A stretch of 64,000 nt of DNA. It comes from Luteolibacter sp. LG18. Lineage in GTDB: Bacteria; Verrucomicrobiota; Verrucomicrobiia; Verrucomicrobiales; Akkermansiaceae. The notes under the pieces are model-generated. The model ran no database searches. It was not told the DNA's origin and was given only the letters and a program-made list of their open reading frames with translations. Of this stretch, positions 42,199-52,940 are shown in pieces (the stretch's first letter is position 1; every line of letters begins with the position of its first letter). The stretch lies in the NCBI RefSeq assembly GCF_036322585.1, contig NZ_AP024600.1, positions 992,001-1,056,000 of the forward strand. The letters run 5' to 3'. A program made the translations under genes and the position numbers.

Positions 42199-43518
42199 AT
42201 GTCGTCCGTCCGCACCCGCTTCGCCCCCTCGCCGACCGGTTACCTCCATGTCGGCGGAGCGCGCACCGCGCTGTTCAATTTCCTCTTCGCCCGCCACCAC
42301 GGCGGCACCTTCGTGCTGCGCGTGGAGGACACGGACGAGGCCCGCAACACCGAAGCCGCGCGCGACGCGATCTTCTCCGGCATGCGCTGGCTCGGCCTGG
42401 ACTGGGATGAAGGCCCGCAGGCCGGCGGTAGCTACGGCCCGTATTTCCAGAGCGAGCGCCTCGCGGTCTACGACAAGTGGTTCGACGTGCTCCGCGCCAA
42501 GGACCGCGTCTACGAGGACGGCGGCGCATGGCGTTTCCGCTTCGAGCGGAAGAAGATCACCATGAACGACCTCGTCTGCGGCGAGGTGACGATCAACTAC
42601 GAGGACGAGAGCAACACCCCGGACATGGTCGTGAAGCGCTCCGACGGCTCCTACGTCTTCCATTTCGTGAACGTGGTGGACGACCTCGAAATGAAGATCA
42701 CCCACGTGATCCGCGGCGAGGACCACCTCATGAACACGCCGAAGCACCTCCAGCTTTTCGAAGCCCTCGGCGCCCCGGCTCCGCTCTACGCCCACATTCC
42801 GCTCATCCTGAACGGCGACGGCTCGAAGATGTCGAAGCGCGACGAAGGCGCGGCGGTGGGCGACTACCCGCGCCAGGGCTTCCTGCCGGAAGGCGTGGTC
42901 AATTTCCTGGCCCTGCTCGGCTGGTCCTCGAAGACCGACGAGGAGATCTTCTCGCTAATCCAGCTCGTCGATCGCTTCTCGCTCGAAAACGTCAACCGCG
43001 CCCCGGCCCGCTTCGACCCTGAGAAGTGCGCGTGGGTCAATCAGCAGCACCTCGTGAAACTCACTCCGGAAGCCTTCGCCGAGGCCGCGCTTCCGTTCGT
43101 GGAAGGCGCGGGCCTGCCGGTGGATGGCGCTTATCCCGCCGCCGTCGCCACCGTGAAGGAAAAGGTTCGCCTGCTCCAGGAGGTGCCGGAGGCGATCGGC
43201 TTCCTGCTCCAGGACGAGTTCGCCTACGAAACCGAAGCGCTGGAAAAAGTGAAGGCCAACGCCCAGGCACCGGCGCTGCTGTCCGCCCTCGCCGCCGCGT
43301 TTTCCGGAGTCTCCGAATGGTCCGCCGACGCGGCCAAACATGCCATCGGTGACACGGCGAAGGCCGCCGGAGCAAAACCGGGCCAATTGATGTTCCCCGT
43401 ACGCGTGGCCCTCAGCGGCAAGTCCGGCGGCCCGGATCTCGGTGACATCCTCGGCCTGCTCGGGCGCGAGCGTAGCGCGGCCCGCGTGGCCCGCCTCGCG
43501 GAAGTGCTCGCGATTTGA
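42199..43518 (+). CDS. gltX: Glutamyl-tRNA synthetase (class I)
   Basis: 439 residues, slightly shorter than usual (about 470-490). The HIGH motif region is RFAPSPTGYLHVGGARTALFN and the KMSKS motif GSKMSKRDEGAAV. The catalytic-domain segments LRVEDTDEARNT and VIRGEDHLMNTPKHLQLFEA are typical, followed by the helical anticodon-binding domain from about 300. It charges tRNA-Glu (and, in many bacteria without GlnRS, tRNA-Gln). ATG at 42199. The anticodon-binding end is the short part. Confidence 0.96.
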   Translation: MSSVRTRFAPSPTGYLHVGGARTALFNFLFARHHGGTFVLRVEDTDEARNTEAARDAIFSGMRWLGLDWDEGPQAGGSYGPYFQSERLAVYDKWFDVLRAKDRVYEDGGAWRFRFERKKITMNDLVCGEVTINYEDESNTPDMVVKRSDGSYVFHFVNVVDDLEMKITHVIRGEDHLMNTPKHLQLFEALGAPAPLYAHIPLILNGDGSKMSKRDEGAAVGDYPRQGFLPEGVVNFLALLGWSSKTDEEIFSLIQLVDRFSLENVNRAPARFDPEKCAWVNQQHLVKLTPEAFAEAALPFVEGAGLPVDGAYPAAVATVKEKVRLLQEVPEAIGFLLQDEFAYETEALEKVKANAQAPALLSALAAAFSGVSEWSADAAKHAIGDTAKAAGAKPGQLMFPVRVALSGKSGGPDLGDILGLLGRERSAARVARLAEVLAI

Positions 43519-43607
43519 TCCGCCTTAACGGTTGCCAAACCCCGAATGCGCGCCTTCTTGTCCGCAGACCGCGATCTGCTATGAAGGCGCGCGCGTATCC
43601 CCGACCC

Positions 43608-44525
43608 ATGAGCCAGCCCTACACCCTCGACGACCTTCTCTCCCGTGACCGCCTCGATGCCGGCCACGACAAGCCCGCGCGCCTGGCGGTGATCGGCCAC
43701 CCGGTCGCGCACTCGTCCTCCCCGCGCATGCACCAGCCGGCGCTGGACGCCTCCGGGATCGACGCCCGCTACATCAAGGTGGACGTGGCCCCCGGCCAGG
43801 TGGCGGAGGCGTTCTCGCGCATGAAGGCACTGGGGTTCATCGGCTGCAACGTGACCGTGCCGCACAAGTTCGACGCGCTGGCCGCGTGCTCGGTGGTCCA
43901 TCCGGACGCCCGCGCGCTGGGCGCGGTGAACACCGTGCGCTTCGACGCAGAAGGCATCCACGGCTTCAACACCGATGGCCCCGGATTCGTCCGCGCCATC
44001 ATCGATGACTTCGAGTTTCCCCTCTCCACCTTCAGCGTGATGATCGCCGGCGCGGGTGGCGGGGCGGGCCAGGCGATCGCCACCCAGTGCGCCATGCAGG
44101 GCGTGCCAACGCTGGTGCTGGTGAACCGCACGCTCGACAAGCTCGGCCCTCTGGTCGAACGCCTGCGCGCGCTCGGGCCGACCACCGAGGTCATCGCGCT
44201 CTCATTCGACGACCCGCAGCTGGAATCCCTCTGCCAGCGCTGCGACCTGATCGTGAACACCACCTCGGTCGGACTGAAACCGGATGACGGCTCACCGCTC
44301 CAGGTGGACTGCCTCCGCCCCGGCCTGTGCGTGTATGACACCATTTACCAACCAGCGGTGACCCCACTGCTGGCCGCCGCGGACGCCGCTGGCTGCCGCA
44401 CCGCGAACGGTATCTCGCTGCTACTCCACCAAGGCGTGCTGGCCTTCCAGCATTGGTTCCCGCAGACCGATCCGCTGCCGTTCATGCGGGAGGCACTCGC
44501 TCAGTCCGCGCGCTCGGGCACCTGA
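43608..44525 (+). CDS. aroE: Shikimate dehydrogenase
   Basis: 305 residues. Reduces 3-dehydroshikimate with NADPH in aromatic amino acid synthesis. The substrate site has IGHPVAHSSSPRMHQPAL and GCNVTVPHKF (catalytic Lys) and FNTDGPGF (catalytic Asp). The Rossmann loop is MIAGAGGGAGQAIA, and LVNRTLDK determines cofactor choice. The start ATG at 43608 was preferred (MSQPYTLDDLLSRDRL); an ATG at 43581 is also possible. The 3' end overlaps the convergent gene at 44501 by 25 bases. Confidence 0.94.
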   Translation: MSQPYTLDDLLSRDRLDAGHDKPARLAVIGHPVAHSSSPRMHQPALDASGIDARYIKVDVAPGQVAEAFSRMKALGFIGCNVTVPHKFDALAACSVVHPDARALGAVNTVRFDAEGIHGFNTDGPGFVRAIIDDFEFPLSTFSVMIAGAGGGAGQAIATQCAMQGVPTLVLVNRTLDKLGPLVERLRALGPTTEVIALSFDDPQLESLCQRCDLIVNTTSVGLKPDDGSPLQVDCLRPGLCVYDTIYQPAVTPLLAAADAAGCRTANGISLLLHQGVLAFQHWFPQTDPLPFMREALAQSARSGT

Positions 44526-45670
44526 GCCTGCTTCGCCGCCGGTTTCGCCTGCAGGGCTTCCTCCGGGGTCAGCGGCACCACGCCTGCCTCGTCCCATGAG
44601 AGCCAGTGGCAGGCGATCACCTTCTCGACCGTGAAGTGGCGGTTGCCACGGTCGTCGACATTCCGCCGCACCTTGACCCGCACCCGGATCATTTCATCCG
44701 GATCATCCTTCGACAATTGCCCGTCGAAGGCTTTCTCGCCCTTGGCCGCCTCTTGGAAGGCCGCCATCAGCAGCAATCCCTCGCTACTGGTGCGGGAAAC
44801 CTCGATTTCCGGCGAGCCTACGCCCGGTTCTCCGGGCAGACCGAAACGGGGCGCGTACAGGGTGAGGCTCAATGGTCCCGAGTGGGTATCCCCGGTGGAG
44901 GTGCGCTGGCGGGCGAGCAAACGGAACTCCCCGGAGTCTCCCCCCGATCCCGACACGAACAGCGGCCACGGATAATCCCCATAGCGCACGAAGTGATACC
45001 AATCCAAGCGCCACTCGCCCTCCTCTTCGACGAAAACCGCATCCAGCTTCCTGCCGTCCGTGACCGACCAAGTGGTGCCGATGGCATCAGTCGTGCCAAG
45101 CTTCAACACCTTGCGGGAAAGCAGACGGATCTCGGCCGGGTTCACCGAGGGCATCGGATTCATCGCGTAGAACCGAGCCATCTTCCCCGCCGTCGCGATG
45201 GGATCCCGCACATATTGGTTCCGCGCCTCCGGCGTACCCGCCGCCAGGAACGCTTGGAAATTCCGGACACACGAAGGCAACGCCTTCTGAAGAAGAAGGG
45301 TCTCCGCTTCGGCGTAAGCCCCCGGTGCGGCGAAAGTCGAGACTCCATCGGTCGCTCCACCATCGTCCCCTAGTTGCCGGACTCCCAGGACCAACAGGGC
45401 CATCACGATCACCCATCCGGCCAGCAGTTTCACCACTAGGACGTTCCGTCGGTGCTTGCGGAACGAACGTTTCCGCCCGGGAGCCTCCTCCGCGGGCGTC
45501 GGACGATGGGCCGGAATCGAAGGGTGCTGTTGCAACTGGGCGAGCGATTCCCCGAAAATGGACGGATCCTTGCCGCAATGTGGACACGCCCGCGCCTCCA
45601 TCCCGAGGGCGGCCTCGAACATCCGGCCGCACCGGCCGCAGTGGAACCATCCACGGTTTTCCTTGCTCAC
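44501..45670 (-). CDS. Zinc-ribbon single-pass membrane protein of unknown function
   Basis: 389 residues from GTG 45670. A zinc ribbon at the N-terminus (C11-x2-C14 and C29-x2-C32, around FHCGRCGRMF and ACPHCGKD) is followed by a basic stretch. A transmembrane segment lies at about 77-97 (VLVVKLLAGWVIVMALLVLGV), then an exported domain with EGEWRLDWYHFVRYGDYPWPLF and RVRVKVRRNVDD. The layout is shared in part with the next gene upstream (10 bases apart), and the two are likely an operon. No family name recognised; a role in membrane sensing is only a guess. Confidence 0.75.
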   Translation of the reverse strand: MSKENRGWFHCGRCGRMFEAALGMEARACPHCGKDPSIFGESLAQLQQHPSIPAHRPTPAEEAPGRKRSFRKHRRNVLVVKLLAGWVIVMALLVLGVRQLGDDGGATDGVSTFAAPGAYAEAETLLLQKALPSCVRNFQAFLAAGTPEARNQYVRDPIATAGKMARFYAMNPMPSVNPAEIRLLSRKVLKLGTTDAIGTTWSVTDGRKLDAVFVEEEGEWRLDWYHFVRYGDYPWPLFVSGSGGDSGEFRLLARQRTSTGDTHSGPLSLTLYAPRFGLPGEPGVGSPEIEVSRTSSEGLLLMAAFQEAAKGEKAFDGQLSKDDPDEMIRVRVKVRRNVDDRGNRHFTVEKVIACHWLSWDEAGVVPLTPEEALQAKPAAKQAQVPERAD

Positions 45671-45680
45671 GCCGGTTGTT

Positions 45681-46910
45681 CTACGGCGTGACCCACCCCT
45701 TGTGAAGCACGTCGAGCACGATCCACTGGTTTGGCAGGGCATCGTCACCGGAGCGGCCCAGCTTCACCCTCACCGGCTGAGCAGCGTTGTTGCTTCCCAG
45801 AATGGTGCCGCTTTGGAACATCCCGGCCAACTTTCTCCCGGCCTCGCTGTCTCTCCCGGCGTAGCCCCACACGATGTTGTCCGCGCCTTCACGTGTGATC
45901 CCATAGGCCTGAAACCGGGATTCGGGAAAGGCAGCCGTGTAAAACGTGGACGGCGCGATCAGCACGCGGACATCGGCTTCCTTGGATACGGCGGACGAAA
46001 GCTCCGGAAATGCCGGGGTTCCAAACCCAACCGTGGCCTTCCAATCCACGAGCATTTTCCCGCCTTCACGCACGAAGCAAACGGAATAGGGAGCGAAGTC
46101 CGGGAGCAGCCCACTCATGGTGCCGAACCCCCGGTTGCCACTCGCCCCGTAGGATTGCATGAGGTCCGCCGCTGGCTGCCAATCCGCAGGCACGGCCCAC
46201 GCCCGCCAATATTTCTCCAGCGCCTCCGTGAAGCGGGAGCCATCACGAACCAGGGGCTCCACGTCCTGCCAGCGCCGGGCACGGGCATAAGCCGTGAGCA
46301 CGGAACGCATTTCCTGCTCCGCCTCGGCGGAGTGCTCGGTGAAGTAAGCCATGGGATCCTCGGTCTGCACCGGCTCATCGACCATCTGGACCAGATCGTA
46401 GTTGGCCACGCGCCCCGCTTCATTCCGCTTGGCGAGCAACGGCTGGATGGCGAATCCACCCGCCATGGCCACCAACACGACCGAAGCACACCACCACAAC
46501 CAGCGATGGGAATGGCGGTGGTGCCCACGCCCCCAGACCTCGCCATCCCGCCCCTCCAGTTTGGCACGCCGGGCCCGCGGTTGCATCACCGGCAGGGACT
46601 CCGTGCGGGTCGCGGTGGGCAGGGCTACCTCGGAATCCAAGCGGACCACCCCTTTGCCGAGTTCACTGACTAGAATTCCCTCGCCCGCTCCCGCCGTTTC
46701 ACGGCTCTGGGGGCCGGGCGAAAAACGGGAGTCAATGCGCAATCCAGCTTCGGCCCGCACGGGAATCTCATTCGCCGTGCTCCGCCGCGTGGGAAGCACC
46801 ACGCGTGGAGCCGAAATATCCTCGGCGATCAACACCGGCACCTCGGCCCCGGAATCTTCCACTTCCATGGAATCGGGGCGAATGCGTGGTTCTACAGGAA
46901 GACCGCTCAT
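45681..46910 (-). CDS. Single-pass membrane protein of unknown function
   Basis: 409 residues. A 135-residue disordered, Pro/Arg-rich cytoplasmic part is followed by the transmembrane segment at 137-157 (WLWWCASVVLVAMAGGFAI). The exported domain has VQTEDPMAYFTEHSAEAEQ, ARRWQDVEPLVRDGSRF and EGGKMLVDWKATVGFGTP. The last resembles the E-G-x-x-x-x-D-W element of the gene downstream, so they may be distant paralogs. It is transcribed together with that gene (10-base gap). I do not recognise the family. Confidence 0.72.
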   Translation of the reverse strand: MSGLPVEPRIRPDSMEVEDSGAEVPVLIAEDISAPRVVLPTRRSTANEIPVRAEAGLRIDSRFSPGPQSRETAGAGEGILVSELGKGVVRLDSEVALPTATRTESLPVMQPRARRAKLEGRDGEVWGRGHHRHSHRWLWWCASVVLVAMAGGFAIQPLLAKRNEAGRVANYDLVQMVDEPVQTEDPMAYFTEHSAEAEQEMRSVLTAYARARRWQDVEPLVRDGSRFTEALEKYWRAWAVPADWQPAADLMQSYGASGNRGFGTMSGLLPDFAPYSVCFVREGGKMLVDWKATVGFGTPAFPELSSAVSKEADVRVLIAPSTFYTAAFPESRFQAYGITREGADNIVWGYAGRDSEAGRKLAGMFQSGTILGSNNAAQPVRVKLGRSGDDALPNQWIVLDVLHKGWVTP

Positions 46911-46973
46911 GTATTTTCAGCCGACTGGCTGGCGACCGTCGTTCCAACTCCGTAAGTTGGCAAGCCGGGAAGT

Positions 46974-48764
<1,791 letters not shown>

Positions 48765-48802
48765 GCGCGGCAGGGTTCTCGTTCCGGCGGCAAGCGCAAG
48801 CC

Positions 48803-48972
48803 AAAGGAGTCGAGGCTTCAGGCGAGGAGGGTCTTCCGGGAGGCGGAGGCCTGAAAGTTTGCGGGTTGGCAGTGTTCAGTTTTCAGGGAGAGAAGACGAA
48901 CTTCGCCAATCCCTTCCTTTTGCGATTTTTGCGCCTCTTTGCGGCTGGGATCTCTCCCTCCTCCACGCCTCG
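48803..48972. repeat. R2 element, near-complete copy, opposite orientation
   Basis: Starts AAGGAGTCGAGGCTTCAGGCG and is colinear with the reverse complement of 11601-11821. It includes a heptamer array at 48851-48886 and a TTTGCGATTTTTGCGCCTC block, but lacks the last about 45 bases, ending near CTCCACGCC. It lies just upstream of the HEAT-repeat gene. Confidence 0.8.
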
Positions 48973-49009
48973 ACAAGGCCTGCCGTGACTGGAAAGGTCG
49001 ATATCGCCC

Positions 49010-49855
49010 ATGCCTCCCGAACGCCCCATCGACCTCCGCTACGAACAGGATCCGATGACGAGCCGCGAATGCGCGGCCCGCTACCGGCAGTCCTTGGAAG
49101 CGGGCGACGACGATGTCCACCTCGCCTTGATTGACTATCGTGCCGGAAGGGAGGAGCTGGATCTCGGCATCGAGTATGCTGGCAGCCCCGACCCTCTCGA
49201 CCGTGCGACCGGGGCTGACATCCTCGCCCAGCTCGGCTGGGGAGAGCCCTACCGCGCCTGGGTGCCGGAGAGCGTGGCCATCCTGATCCCCCTGCTCTCC
49301 GATCCGGACAACCGGGTGGTGGAAAGAGCGGCGGTCGCGCTCGGTTTCCGCGGAGATCCGGCGGCCATTCCCCATCTCATCCAACACGCGGCGCATCCGG
49401 ACCCATCCGTTCGTTACGGCGTGGCCCATGCTCTCGCGAGCTGGAACACGACCGAGACGGTGGAAACACTGATCCATCTGGCGAACGATCCCGATCGGGA
49501 CGTGCGGGATTGGGCGATCTTCGGGTTGCCGGAATCAGGTCCTCATTTCAGTCAAGCCCTGCCCGCCTTGCTCAAGGCCTTGGACGATCCCCATCCGATT
49601 GTGAGGAGCCAGGCCTTGGAGAAACTCGCGCTCGCCGGTCACCCCGGAACACTGGAGGCCATTGCCCGGGAATTGCTGCGACCGGACGTCGATTTCGTCA
49701 CGTTCGAAGCCGCCGAATCGTTGGGCGATCCCCAACTACTGCCCTTGTTGGAAGCCTGCCGGTCCCAATCGCCCAAGGACGGGTCCCCCTACGATCACTA
49801 CCTCGAAAGAGCGATCCTCCGGTGCCGGGAAGGCGGAGATAATCCCCGGGAATGA
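49010..49855 (+). CDS. HEAT-repeat protein
   Basis: 281 residues built of tandem HEAT/PBS-lyase-type helical pairs from about residue 85. Examples are LLSDPDNRVVERAAVALGFRG, HAAHPDPSVRYGVAHALASW, LANDPDRDVRDWAIFGLPE and ALDDPHPIVRSQALEKLAL. It has no signal peptide and no catalytic domain; such proteins serve as scaffolds or bind partner proteins. It is on the opposite strand to hscB and hscA, between which it lies. It is flanked on both sides by R2 sequence (48803-48972 and 49854-49952), suggesting it arrived by recombination or as an insertion. Confidence 0.82.
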   Translation: MPPERPIDLRYEQDPMTSRECAARYRQSLEAGDDDVHLALIDYRAGREELDLGIEYAGSPDPLDRATGADILAQLGWGEPYRAWVPESVAILIPLLSDPDNRVVERAAVALGFRGDPAAIPHLIQHAAHPDPSVRYGVAHALASWNTTETVETLIHLANDPDRDVRDWAIFGLPESGPHFSQALPALLKALDDPHPIVRSQALEKLALAGHPGTLEAIARELLRPDVDFVTFEAAESLGDPQLLPLLEACRSQSPKDGSPYDHYLERAILRCREGGDNPRE

Positions 49856-49952
49856 GCTCTTCCCTTTTGCGATTTTTGCGCCTCTTTGCGGCTGGGATCT
49901 CAAGAGACTCTGCGTCCCGGAAGACCCTCCTCGCCTAAAGGCTCAACTCCTT
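49854..49952. repeat. R2 element, right-end fragment
   Basis: About 99 bases matching the last part of the R2 consensus: the TTTGCGATTTTTGCGCCTC block, then AGACCCTCCTCGCC and ending CTCAACTCCTT. It supplies the part missing from the copy at 48803, and shares with it about 45 bases in direct orientation. It ends 3 bases before the hscB stop. Confidence 0.78.
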
Positions 49953-49954
49953 CC

Positions 49955-50497
49955 TCAGAGCAAGCGGGCGAAGCGCTCCTGGAGGTTGGCGCGCCATTTT
50001 TCCAGGAACGCGAGATTGCGGACATGCCGGGCGGCCTGCGCCGCGGAGACCTCTCCGGTCTCGATGGCGGGAAAGACCGCCGTTTCCACGGCAAGCGCGG
50101 CGTCCACGCTGGAGATCGCCGCCTCCACCGCCTCACGGCACGATTGGGTCTCGCCTTCCAGCATCGCCAGCACCAGCGCCGAGCGGGCCTCGCCTCGCTT
50201 GCGGACGATGGCATCCGCCCGCTGCATCACCGTGCCGACCTGGCCGAAGAGATCCATCAGCTCCGGGGCGATCACACCGCGGTCATCGCCCGCCTCGCCG
50301 CGCAACGTGAGCCAGTGCTTCAGTCGTTTCGAAGCACTGGCGAGCGTGGCGAAGGCCTGCTGCACCAGCGCGAAGTCCGCCTCGCTGCCGCCCGCATCCG
50401 GATGCACCCGCTTGCCCGCCTCACGGAACGCCGCGCGGAGCTCCTCCTCGGAGATCGCCAGCGCGCGGGGAATCCCCAGAGTCTCGAAGGCATCCAT
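49955..50497 (-). CDS. hscB: HscB-like J-domain co-chaperone
   Basis: 180 residues. The J domain at 1-60 has the HPD motif in GKRVHPDAGGSEADFALVQQAF. The C-terminal helical bundle (RDRGVIAPELMDLFGQVG.., VLAMLEGETQSCREAVEAAI) is like HscB, which carries the scaffold IscU to HscA and stimulates its ATPase. The order A-type carrier, hscB, hscA on the minus strand supports this. The IscU-contacting residues cannot be judged by eye, and no iscU gene is present in the window. Confidence 0.85.
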   Translation of the reverse strand: MDAFETLGIPRALAISEEELRAAFREAGKRVHPDAGGSEADFALVQQAFATLASASKRLKHWLTLRGEAGDDRGVIAPELMDLFGQVGTVMQRADAIVRKRGEARSALVLAMLEGETQSCREAVEAAISSVDAALAVETAVFPAIETGEVSAAQAARHVRNLAFLEKWRANLQERFARLL

Positions 50498-50504
50498 CCT
50501 CTTG

Positions 50505-50539
50505 CTGAAAACTGAACCCTGAAAACCGACAAACTGTCA
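50505..50539. repeat. Heptanucleotide array at the 3' end of the A-type carrier gene
   Basis: Five consecutive 7-mers: CTGAAAA, CTGAACC, CTGAAAA, CCGACAA, ACTGTCA. They resemble the array in the R2 element. The last unit contributes the TGA stop codon of the neighbouring gene (50537-50539). Confidence 0.65.
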
Positions 50540-50902
50540 GGCTGCGAAACTCTCGCCGCACGAGCAGGTCACGATCGCGTTCGGGTTGCTGACCTTGAAG
50601 CCGCCCTGCTGGAGGTCGTCGGAGAAGTCCAGCTCGCTGCCGCTGACGAACAGCGCGCTCTTCGGATCGATCACCACGTTCACCCCGTTGCTGGGGACGA
50701 GGATGTCACGGTCGCGCGGGCCATCGACGAGATCCATCTTGTATTGGAGTCCGGAGCAACCGCCGCCGACCACGGCGATGCGGAGCGCGCCTTCCGGCCG
50801 CCCCTGCTTCGCCAGCAGGCCGCGCAGGTGGCTGGACGCGCCATCGAGGACGCGGATCAGCTTTTCATTGCCGACCTTGAAATTGACCGTGGGAGCGCTC
50901 AC
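50537..50902 (-). CDS. A-type iron-sulfur carrier (IscA/ErpA)
   Basis: 121 residues from GTG 50902. HesB/IscA fold: KLIRVLDGASSHLRGLL, then ALRIAVVGGGCSGLQYKMDL with the first conserved Cys and VTCSCGESF with the paired C-x-C. The three cysteines hold a [2Fe-2S] or [4Fe-4S] cluster for delivery to target proteins. Situated upstream of hscB and hscA, it fits an assembly operon. It could be called ErpA or IscA; the sequence alone does not decide. Divergent from the hexosaminidase gene. Confidence 0.92.
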   Translation of the reverse strand: MSAPTVNFKVGNEKLIRVLDGASSHLRGLLAKQGRPEGALRIAVVGGGCSGLQYKMDLVDGPRDRDILVPSNGVNVVIDPKSALFVSGSELDFSDDLQQGGFKVSNPNAIVTCSCGESFAA

Positions 50903-51037
50903 GGCGGGAACCTGCCTTGGTCCGCGGGATTCGTCAACCCGCCCGCCGGAAGCCCACAACTGCCAAGCTTTCCGCGGCAGTCGGCTGGAAACTCCGGAAT
51001 TGAACACAACAACGAATTTTGCGGGAATGCCGCCGAC

Positions 51038-52633
51038 ATGTTCCGTTTGCCAATTGTTTGTTTGATCCTTTCGACCGGTGCCGCGTGGGCGGAGGTCCCA
51101 TTGATTCCCCGCCCGTCCAAGGTGGAGGAAAAGGGCGGCTCGCTCGATCTGGGTGCCTCGCCCAAGGTCCGTCTCGCGCCCTTCACCGGCAGCGACGTCG
51201 CGCTGCTCGATCTTTCCGCCGCCGCGGGAAAACCCCTGTCCCAAGCCTCCTCCGGCGAGACGCCGCAGATCGTGGTGGTCCGCGACAAGGCCGCGCCGAA
51301 GGGCGAGGGCTACCGCCTCGACGTCAGCTCCCGCGGCGCGCTGGTGAGCGCGGCCGATGACGCCGGCCTGTTCTACGGCACGCAGTCGCTGGCCCAGCTT
51401 CTGGCCTCGACCCAAGGCAAGAGCCTGCCCTTCCTCTCGGTGGAGGACGCACCCCGCTTTGGCTGGCGCGGCTACATGCTCGACGAGGCCCGCCATTTCT
51501 CCGGCGAGGTGGCCGTGAAGCGCCTGCTCGACGCGATGGCACGCTACAAGCTCAACCGCTTTCACTGGCACCTCACCGACTCCTCGGGCTGGCGCATTGA
51601 GATCAAAAAGTATCCGAAGCTGGCCACCATCGGCGGCCGCGGCAACGAGACCGAGCGCACCGGCGACTCGCCGGTGCAGTTCTACACGCAGGAGGAGATC
51701 AAGCGCATCGTGGCCTACGCGAAGGCCCGCCAGATCACCATCGTCCCGGAGATCGACATGCCCGGCCACGCCGATGCCGCGGTGCTCGCCTACCCGGAGC
51801 TCGATGGTGGCGGCATGCCCGCGCCGAAAAAGTGGCCGCACTTCACCTTCAATCCCGCCAAGAAGGAGGTTCTGACCTTCCTCGACGACGTCCTCAAGGA
51901 AGTCGGCGGGCTGTTCCCGGACGCCGGGGTGATCCACTTCGGCGGCGATGAGGCGAACTTCGGCTGGCAAAAATGGCCGGAACTGCCGGAGGTGAAGGAA
52001 CTGATGGCAAAGGAAGGCCTGAAGGACAACGACGCCGTCGAGGGTTGGTTCAACCGCCGGATGGCGAAATCCGTGAACGCGCTGGGCTTCAAGACCGGCG
52101 GTTGGGACGAGATCGTGGCCCGCGGCCTGCCGAAGGACCAGACGGTGGTCTTCTGGTGGCGTCACGACAAACCCGGTGTGCTGCGCCAGGCGCTGGACGG
52201 CGGCTACCCGGTGGTGCTGTGCCCGCGCCGGCCGCTCTATTTCGACTTCGTCCAGGATGGCAGCCACAAGGACGGCCGGATCTGGGGCGGCTTCAACCCG
52301 CTCGCGGACGTCTACCAGTTCCCCGCCAGCCTGAAGCTCTCCGAGAAGGACGAGAAGCTGGTGCTGGGCATGCAGGCCTGCATGTGGACCGAGACGATGA
52401 AGACCCAGGCCCGCCGCGACTTCATGACCTGGCCGCGGCTGGTGGCCATGGCGGAGGCGGCCTGGACCCCTCAGGCGCGGAAGGATTTCAAGTCGTTCGA
52501 AGGCCGCCTCCCCGCCGAGCTGGCGTGGCTGAACGCCCACGGCATCAAGACCTGGGACCCCTACGTGAAGACTCCGGAAGTCTCCGACAAGGGCGTGAAA
52601 GTCGAATATCCGGACACTCCCGAAGCCCCCTGA
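51038..52633 (+). CDS. Exported beta-N-acetylhexosaminidase (GH20)
   Basis: 531 residues. Signal peptide MFRLPIVCLILSTGAAWA, an N-terminal GH20b domain (about 20-140), then the TIM barrel. The barrel has FHWHLTDSSGWRIEIKKYP, IDMPGHADAAV and the catalytic Asp-Glu pair in VIHFGGDEANFGW. FYTQEEIKRIVAYAKARQI and MWTETMKT complete the active site. It removes terminal GlcNAc or GalNAc from glycans such as chitin fragments, host glycans or wall pieces, in the periplasm or outside. No transport or sugar-use gene is next to it. Confidence 0.94.
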   Translation: MFRLPIVCLILSTGAAWAEVPLIPRPSKVEEKGGSLDLGASPKVRLAPFTGSDVALLDLSAAAGKPLSQASSGETPQIVVVRDKAAPKGEGYRLDVSSRGALVSAADDAGLFYGTQSLAQLLASTQGKSLPFLSVEDAPRFGWRGYMLDEARHFSGEVAVKRLLDAMARYKLNRFHWHLTDSSGWRIEIKKYPKLATIGGRGNETERTGDSPVQFYTQEEIKRIVAYAKARQITIVPEIDMPGHADAAVLAYPELDGGGMPAPKKWPHFTFNPAKKEVLTFLDDVLKEVGGLFPDAGVIHFGGDEANFGWQKWPELPEVKELMAKEGLKDNDAVEGWFNRRMAKSVNALGFKTGGWDEIVARGLPKDQTVVFWWRHDKPGVLRQALDGGYPVVLCPRRPLYFDFVQDGSHKDGRIWGGFNPLADVYQFPASLKLSEKDEKLVLGMQACMWTETMKTQARRDFMTWPRLVAMAEAAWTPQARKDFKSFEGRLPAELAWLNAHGIKTWDPYVKTPEVSDKGVKVEYPDTPEAP

Positions 52634-52756
52634 ATCCGGAATTTTTAAGCATTTTGCTTCCCCGGCAGCCCGAACTTTTAGATTTTCGGGTTGCCAAGCG
52701 GGCGAACCCTTCCTAGGTTCCGCGCCCCGCGTTCCAAAACCGAACTTTTTCCTGTC

Positions 52757-52912
52757 ATGTCCAAGCACAACAGCCTCAAGGCCAGCGGCACCGTTGGTGG
52801 CAAGCGTTCCGTCCTCAAGCGTTTCGAGCGCGTGAAGCTCCTCAAGGAGCGCGGCGAATGGAAAGCCGGTCGCACCCCGATCGGTCTGCCGAAGACCAAG
52901 CACGAGGGCTGA
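52757..52912 (+). CDS. Chlamydiae/Verrucomicrobia-type small basic protein
   Basis: 51 residues, ATG at 52757. The sequence MSKHNSLKASGTVGGKRSVL, then ERVKLLKERGEW and the closing IGLPKTKHEG, matches the conserved small basic proteins of Chlamydiae and Verrucomicrobia (M-S-x-H-x-S-L-K near the start, G-L-P-K near the end). They are proposed to bind ribosomal RNA. The function is not proven. It is followed by a clear terminator and forms a single-gene unit between the hexosaminidase and pseudouridine synthase genes. It is a lineage marker for the window. Confidence 0.85.
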   Translation: MSKHNSLKASGTVGGKRSVLKRFERVKLLKERGEWKAGRTPIGLPKTKHEG

Positions 52913-52940
52913 TCGCCTTCCCGTTGCTTTTCCGCAAAAC

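Noticed and set aside
50537..52903. Minus-strand frame opposite the hexosaminidase continuing into the A-type carrier
   Set aside because: Only the last 121 codons, from GTG 50902, are the real gene; the rest is shadow.
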